A stretch of 64,000 nt of DNA from Pseudarthrobacter siccitolerans (GTDB taxonomy: Bacteria > Actinomycetota > Actinomycetes > Actinomycetales > Micrococcaceae): the NCBI RefSeq assembly GCF_001046895.1, contig NZ_CAQI01000042.1, positions 186,001-250,000 of the forward strand. Reading direction: 5' to 3'. The position numbers and the translations under genes were made by a program. The notes below the pieces were generated by a model that saw nothing but the letters and a program-made list of their open reading frames with translations, was not told the origin of the DNA and made no database searches. Shown in pieces: positions 60,947 through 64,000 of the stretch (position 1 is the stretch's first letter; every line of letters starts with the position of its first letter).

Positions 60947-62149
60947 TCAGTTGAAGGCGGAGATGCCTGTGATGTCGCGGCCCACAATGAGTGCCTGCAT
61001 GGAATCGGTGCCTTCGTAAGTGGAGACGACTTCCATGTCGGTCATGTGCCGGATGATGTGGTTCTCCAGGAGGAGTCCGTTGCCGCCGAGCAGGTCGCGG
61101 GCCTCGTTACAGATCCACTTGCCCTTTTGGGCGGTAGCCATTTTGACCATGGACGCCTGGGAATTCGTGAGGTGGCCGCGGTCGGCGAGTTCGGCCATCC
61201 GGGTGCACAGCAGCTGCATGGTGGTCAGCTCGCTGAGCATGTTCGCCAGCCGGGACTGGACCAGCTGGTAGGAAGCGATGGGTTTGCCGAACTGAATGCG
61301 GGTCTGGGCGTAATCGGCGGCGATTTCAAAGACCGCCATGGCGTGGCCCACGGCTTCCCACGCGGCGCCGCCGCGGGTGGCCTGCAGGACGCGGGACACG
61401 TCGCGGAACGAGCGGCAACCCTCGAGCCTGTTGGCCGCGGGCACGCGCATGTCCTCGATGAGGATATCGGCCTGCAGAATGGCGCGTTTGCCGACCTTGC
61501 CGGTGATCACGGTGGGGGAGTAGCCCGCCGGATAGCGGCCGGCATCGTCCTTTTCGACGACGAAAGCGTTGACGTTTCCGTCTTCAGTGTTGCGGGCGAA
61601 CAGGACAATCACGTCGGCGGCGTGGCCGTTGCCGATCCACCGCTTATGCCCGTTGATGACCCAGCTGTCCCCGTCGCGGCGGGCGCTGGTTTCCAGGGCA
61701 ATGGAGTCTGAGCCGTGATCGGGTTCGGTCAGGGCGAAGGCGCCTGTTTTGTCGATCCGTGCCAGGGCCGGGAGCCAGCGTCCTTTTTGCTGGTCGCTGG
61801 CGAGGAGGTTCAAGGCTCCCATGCACAGGTTGGAGTGGACTCCGAGGAAGGTGTTGAGGCTGCCGTCCGCGCGGGCCATCTCGCGGGCCACCATGCCGGC
61901 GGCCTTGCGGCTCATCCCCGGGCAGCCGTAGCCCTGGATGATGGTGCCGATGATGCCGAGCTCGGCCAGCGGCGGCAGCAGTTCGGCGGGGAACTCGGCC
62001 TTCTCCCAGTAATCGTTGATGATCGGGAGGACGCGCTGCTCGGCGAACGCCCGGACCTTGTCCCGGATGCCGGTCTCCTCAGGGCTGAGGTCATCATCGA
62101 GCCGGAAGTAATCGGAGACTGCTGTTTGACGGTCGGCCGTCGTAGTCAT
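60947..62149 (-). CDS. Acyl-CoA dehydrogenase, glutaryl-CoA dehydrogenase-like
   Basis: A 400-residue acyl-CoA dehydrogenase with LGIIGTIIQGYGCPGMSRKAAGMV (about 65-90), GAFALTEPDHGSDSIALETSARRDGDSWVINGHKRWIGNG (about 138-178) and the C-terminal STYEGTDSMQALIVGRDITG with the catalytic Glu. The TEPDHGSD variant is close to glutaryl-CoA dehydrogenases. AAAGG precedes the ATG at 62149. Together with the paralogue at 56741 the operon has two dehydrogenases, perhaps for different chain lengths of the same dicarboxylate series. Confidence 0.9.
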   Translation of the reverse strand: MTTTADRQTAVSDYFRLDDDLSPEETGIRDKVRAFAEQRVLPIINDYWEKAEFPAELLPPLAELGIIGTIIQGYGCPGMSRKAAGMVAREMARADGSLNTFLGVHSNLCMGALNLLASDQQKGRWLPALARIDKTGAFALTEPDHGSDSIALETSARRDGDSWVINGHKRWIGNGHAADVIVLFARNTEDGNVNAFVVEKDDAGRYPAGYSPTVITGKVGKRAILQADILIEDMRVPAANRLEGCRSFRDVSRVLQATRGGAAWEAVGHAMAVFEIAADYAQTRIQFGKPIASYQLVQSRLANMLSELTTMQLLCTRMAELADRGHLTNSQASMVKMATAQKGKWICNEARDLLGGNGLLLENHIIRHMTDMEVVSTYEGTDSMQALIVGRDITGISAFN

Positions 62150-62181
62150 CTGTAAACCTTTCACGTGCGATCTGGGGCCGG

Positions 62182-62892
62182 TCAGCGGCGGATGGATCCG
62201 CCGTCGACCACCAGCGTCTGACCGGTCACGAACCCGGCACCGGGGGAGAGGAAGAAGCGGGTGGGGCCGACATAGTCTTCGACCACTGAGGCCCGCTTGA
62301 TGGCCCTGGTCTCGATGTTCTTTGCCTCACCACCAGCGAGTTGGGTAGCCAACGGGGTCATGACAAGCCCGGGGGCGATCACGTTGACCGTGATGTTTCG
62401 GGCACCCATCTCCGCGGCGAGACTGCGGGAGAACCCGATGATGCCGGCCTTGGAGGCTGCGTAGGCTGCGGCGCCGGCGGGGGCCTTGAACACGGTGCCG
62501 GAAGAGAACAGCACAATGCGTCCGCCGTCCTCCACCATGTCTGCAACTCCCTGGACGAAGTTCAGCGTGCCGTGCAGATTCAGCAGCAGGGCGCGCTCCC
62601 ACTCGGCCTTGGGCATCTCCATAAACGGGCCGAATACACCCACGCCCGCACAGTGGATGAGGGAATGGATGCTGCTGCGGCCCTGCGCCGCCAATGACTC
62701 GCGCACAGCCTGCGGGGCACCGCCGGCGACGTCGCCGGCCACATAGGTGACCCCGTCCAGCGGATGAGCCGGCAGAGACCGGGAGACGGACGTGACCGCC
62801 CAGTCGCTCCGCAGATCGGCGGCCAACGCCTCGCCGATGCCGGAGGACCCGCCGCTGAGGACCAAGGCGGGGCGGGTGCCGTCGTCCGTCAT
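62182..62892 (-). CDS. SDR family oxidoreductase
   Basis: A 236-residue SDR with LVLSGGSSGIGEALAADL (about 10-27), LIHCAGVGVFGPFMEMPKAEWERALLLNLHGT, FSSGTVFKAPAGAAAYAASKAGIIGFSRSLAAE (Ser and YxxxK at about 143) and VIAPGLVMTPLA. It oxidises an alcohol or reduces a ketone with NAD(P). The start overlaps the hydrolase stop (TAATG-type). In a ring-degradation pathway it could make the cyclic ketone for the monooxygenase or act on the ring-opened hydroxy acid. Confidence 0.9.
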   Translation of the reverse strand: MTDDGTRPALVLSGGSSGIGEALAADLRSDWAVTSVSRSLPAHPLDGVTYVAGDVAGGAPQAVRESLAAQGRSSIHSLIHCAGVGVFGPFMEMPKAEWERALLLNLHGTLNFVQGVADMVEDGGRIVLFSSGTVFKAPAGAAAYAASKAGIIGFSRSLAAEMGARNITVNVIAPGLVMTPLATQLAGGEAKNIETRAIKRASVVEDYVGPTRFFLSPGAGFVTGQTLVVDGGSIRR

Positions 62893-63752
62893 TACTTGCC
62901 GCCTTCAACGGTGGACTCGAGGAATCCGCTAATCAGGTTCCACGTCTCCTGCGGGTGGGTGATATTAGGGCAATGCTTATACGGCAGCAGCTCCACTTGG
63001 GCGTTTGGCAGCACAGCCTGGAGGTTTTTGGACCAGCCGCTTTCCAGCAGCGTGTCCCCGGTGCACTCCACGAGCAGTACGGGGGTTGCCACGCCTTGCA
63101 GCGGTGTTGGGTAGGGATCGGCCGGGCGCTCAACCTTGAGAGCCGCCGGGACCGGCATGTGGGGTCCCCGCATGGCCGTGAAGTGACCAGGCGCTGTTGC
63201 CCAGCCAAAACGGGCATCGAGCTGGGCTTCCTTGCCTTCGGAAGGATCGCAGAGAATGTCAAGGATTTCCTCGAGGCGCGTCCGGGTGCCGTCGAAGTCT
63301 CCGATCCTGGTCATGTCCGGAGCCTTCCACGGGCCGCCGGTGCCGTTGATCGTGGTGACCGAGGCGATCCGTCCCCGGTAGGTTTTGTCTGCCAGTGCGC
63401 GCAGGCCGACGGATCCTCCGAAGGAATTTCCCACGAGGTGAACCGGTTCGGTGATGCCCAGGGAATCCAGCAAGGAGAAGACGTGGCGGATGCGGAAGGC
63501 GAACGGCGAGACGTCTACCCGGATTGACTTGGCTGATCCGCCGTAACCGAGGAAATCTGGGGCGATGACGCGGAATTTCTCTGCGGCGAGCGGAAGGACG
63601 TGATTCCACGTCACGTCGGAGGCACCGCCCCAGGCGCCGTCGTGCAGGAATACCACGGGAACGCCGTCGTCGGGGCCGCCGGTAAAGTAGCGGGTTTCGA
63701 GGTTGGCGACGATAGTCGTGGCCTCGGTGATCAGTGATGTCTCGGTGAGCAA
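62892..63752 (-). CDS. Alpha/beta hydrolase (candidate lactonase/ester hydrolase)
   Basis: A 286-residue alpha/beta hydrolase. It has VPVVFLHDGAWGGASDVTWNHVLP (oxyanion HDG, about 31-54), the nucleophile elbow VHLVGNSFGGSVGLRAL (Ser about 116) and VATPVLLVECTGDTLLESGW with the acid (about 225), then the catalytic His in YKHCPNITHPQ near the end. The fold resembles meta-cleavage product hydrolases and lactonases. It lies directly downstream of the flavin monooxygenase gene, so hydrolysis of the ester or lactone that enzyme would make is the likely role (inference). Confidence 0.88.
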   Translation of the reverse strand: MLTETSLITEATTIVANLETRYFTGGPDDGVPVVFLHDGAWGGASDVTWNHVLPLAAEKFRVIAPDFLGYGGSAKSIRVDVSPFAFRIRHVFSLLDSLGITEPVHLVGNSFGGSVGLRALADKTYRGRIASVTTINGTGGPWKAPDMTRIGDFDGTRTRLEEILDILCDPSEGKEAQLDARFGWATAPGHFTAMRGPHMPVPAALKVERPADPYPTPLQGVATPVLLVECTGDTLLESGWSKNLQAVLPNAQVELLPYKHCPNITHPQETWNLISGFLESTVEGGK

Positions 63753-63803
63753 TGTAGTCTCCGGTGATGTGGTTCGGATGGTGGAAGTAGGAGGGGGAGC
63801 TAG

Positions 63804-64000
63804 TCAGCCGAAGTTGTAGTCTTCGGTGCGCACATGGCTGGTGCGTTCGAAGTATTCGCGGGCTGGCAGCGGCCACATGATGGTGGAGCGGCCTTCGGCG
63901 TTCATGTACCAGCTGTGGGTCTTGGACCAGCCCCATGTTCGCTTGGCGCTGGCTTCGGTGATTTCCTTGTCGTACTTGGCAAACACGTCCGGTCGCAGGG
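63804..64000 (-). CDS. Flavin-containing monooxygenase (BVMO-like), C-terminal part
   Basis: The frame is open at the right window edge; about 65 residues are visible: LRPDVFAKYDKEITEASAKR, then TWGWSKTHSWYMNAEGRSTIMWPLPAREYFERTSH and EDYNFG. The SWY.N..GR....WP block near the C-terminus is typical of Baeyer-Villiger/flavin-containing monooxygenases of the cyclohexanone or hydroxyacetophenone monooxygenase kind. The FAD and NADPH motifs are outside the window. It is the first visible gene of the catabolic operon and would insert oxygen next to a ketone to form an ester or lactone for the hydrolase that follows. Confidence 0.75.
   Translation of the reverse strand, partial: LRPDVFAKYDKEITEASAKRTWGWSKTHSWYMNAEGRSTIMWPLPAREYFERTSHVRTEDYNFG

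Noticed and set aside
1..64000. CRISPR array, rRNA operon or prophage module
   Set aside because: No regularly spaced direct repeats, no rRNA-like stretches and no phage structural, terminase or integrase genes were seen in the window.

Overview
The window looks like chromosomal (or large-replicon) DNA from a high-GC actinobacterium, most likely an Arthrobacter/Paenarthrobacter-type member of the Micrococcaceae. This rests on codon and GC character, the mixture of families (GDE_N_bis debranching enzyme, CaiB, thiolase and acyl-CoA dehydrogenase operons, MHS and ACS transporters, actinobacterial small proteins) and the presence of aceA and aceB. No rRNA, convincing tRNA or CRISPR array was seen. 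The species is an inference.

Layout. 1-3151: the end of a GH15 glycosidase gene, overlapped by a large ATP-binding LuxR regulator. 3454-7776: a decayed accessory zone with a patatin-like gene split by an IS110-family element and also frameshifted, small hypotheticals, and a broken HNH-type gene. 7819-9975: a glycogen-debranching-type enzyme. 10366-20780: a CoA-dependent catabolic locus. Transporter, aldehyde dehydrogenase, alcohol dehydrogenase, CaiB transferase, DUF35 protein and thiolase lie on the minus strand, followed by a GntR/UTRA regulator and an AhpD-like protein, with a divergent MmgE/PrpD gene. 20852-23477: a transposon graveyard (IS630 element with a damaged transposase end, IS1182-type remnant) plus a frameshifted flavin reductase. 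23561-27323: SDR, MFS exporter and MmyB-type regulator, with an orphan piece of a second regulator.

28189-33064 is a compact divergent catabolic unit: acyl-CoA dehydrogenase against MaoC hydratase, CitE-like lyase, CaiB transferase and an FCD-type GntR. Two copies of a CAATATATTG palindrome sit in the divergent promoter. The set matches the logic of itaconate, mesaconate or citramalate breakdown (CoA transfer, hydration, C-C lysis). 33597-40019 is an island of unknown and defence-like genes: an unknown protein overlapping an Xre-ImmA/IrrE protease, a DUF6119/TIGR04141-like protein, a PLD-family protein and three unknowns, flanked by gene fragments. This is the best candidate for an undescribed system.

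40816-45233 holds a Tat/lipoprotein substrate-binding protein, an amidase and three small proteins (EthD-like, GlcG-like, NIPSNAP). 45327-53965 holds a thiolase, the glyoxylate-shunt pair aceA-aceB, a YeiH-type membrane protein, MaoC, SDR and a histidine phosphatase. A roughly 180-bp duplicated thiolase/MaoC junction occurs at both ends of the aceA-aceB block. 54070-64000 is a long co-oriented operon: two MFS transporters, two glutaryl-CoA-dehydrogenase-like enzymes, hydroxyacyl-CoA dehydrogenase, enoyl-CoA hydratase, 3-oxoadipyl-type thiolase, SDR, alpha/beta hydrolase and the C-terminus of a flavin monooxygenase. This reads as Baeyer-Villiger-type ring opening followed by beta-oxidation of a dicarboxylyl-CoA; the acetyl-CoA made could enter the nearby glyoxylate shunt.
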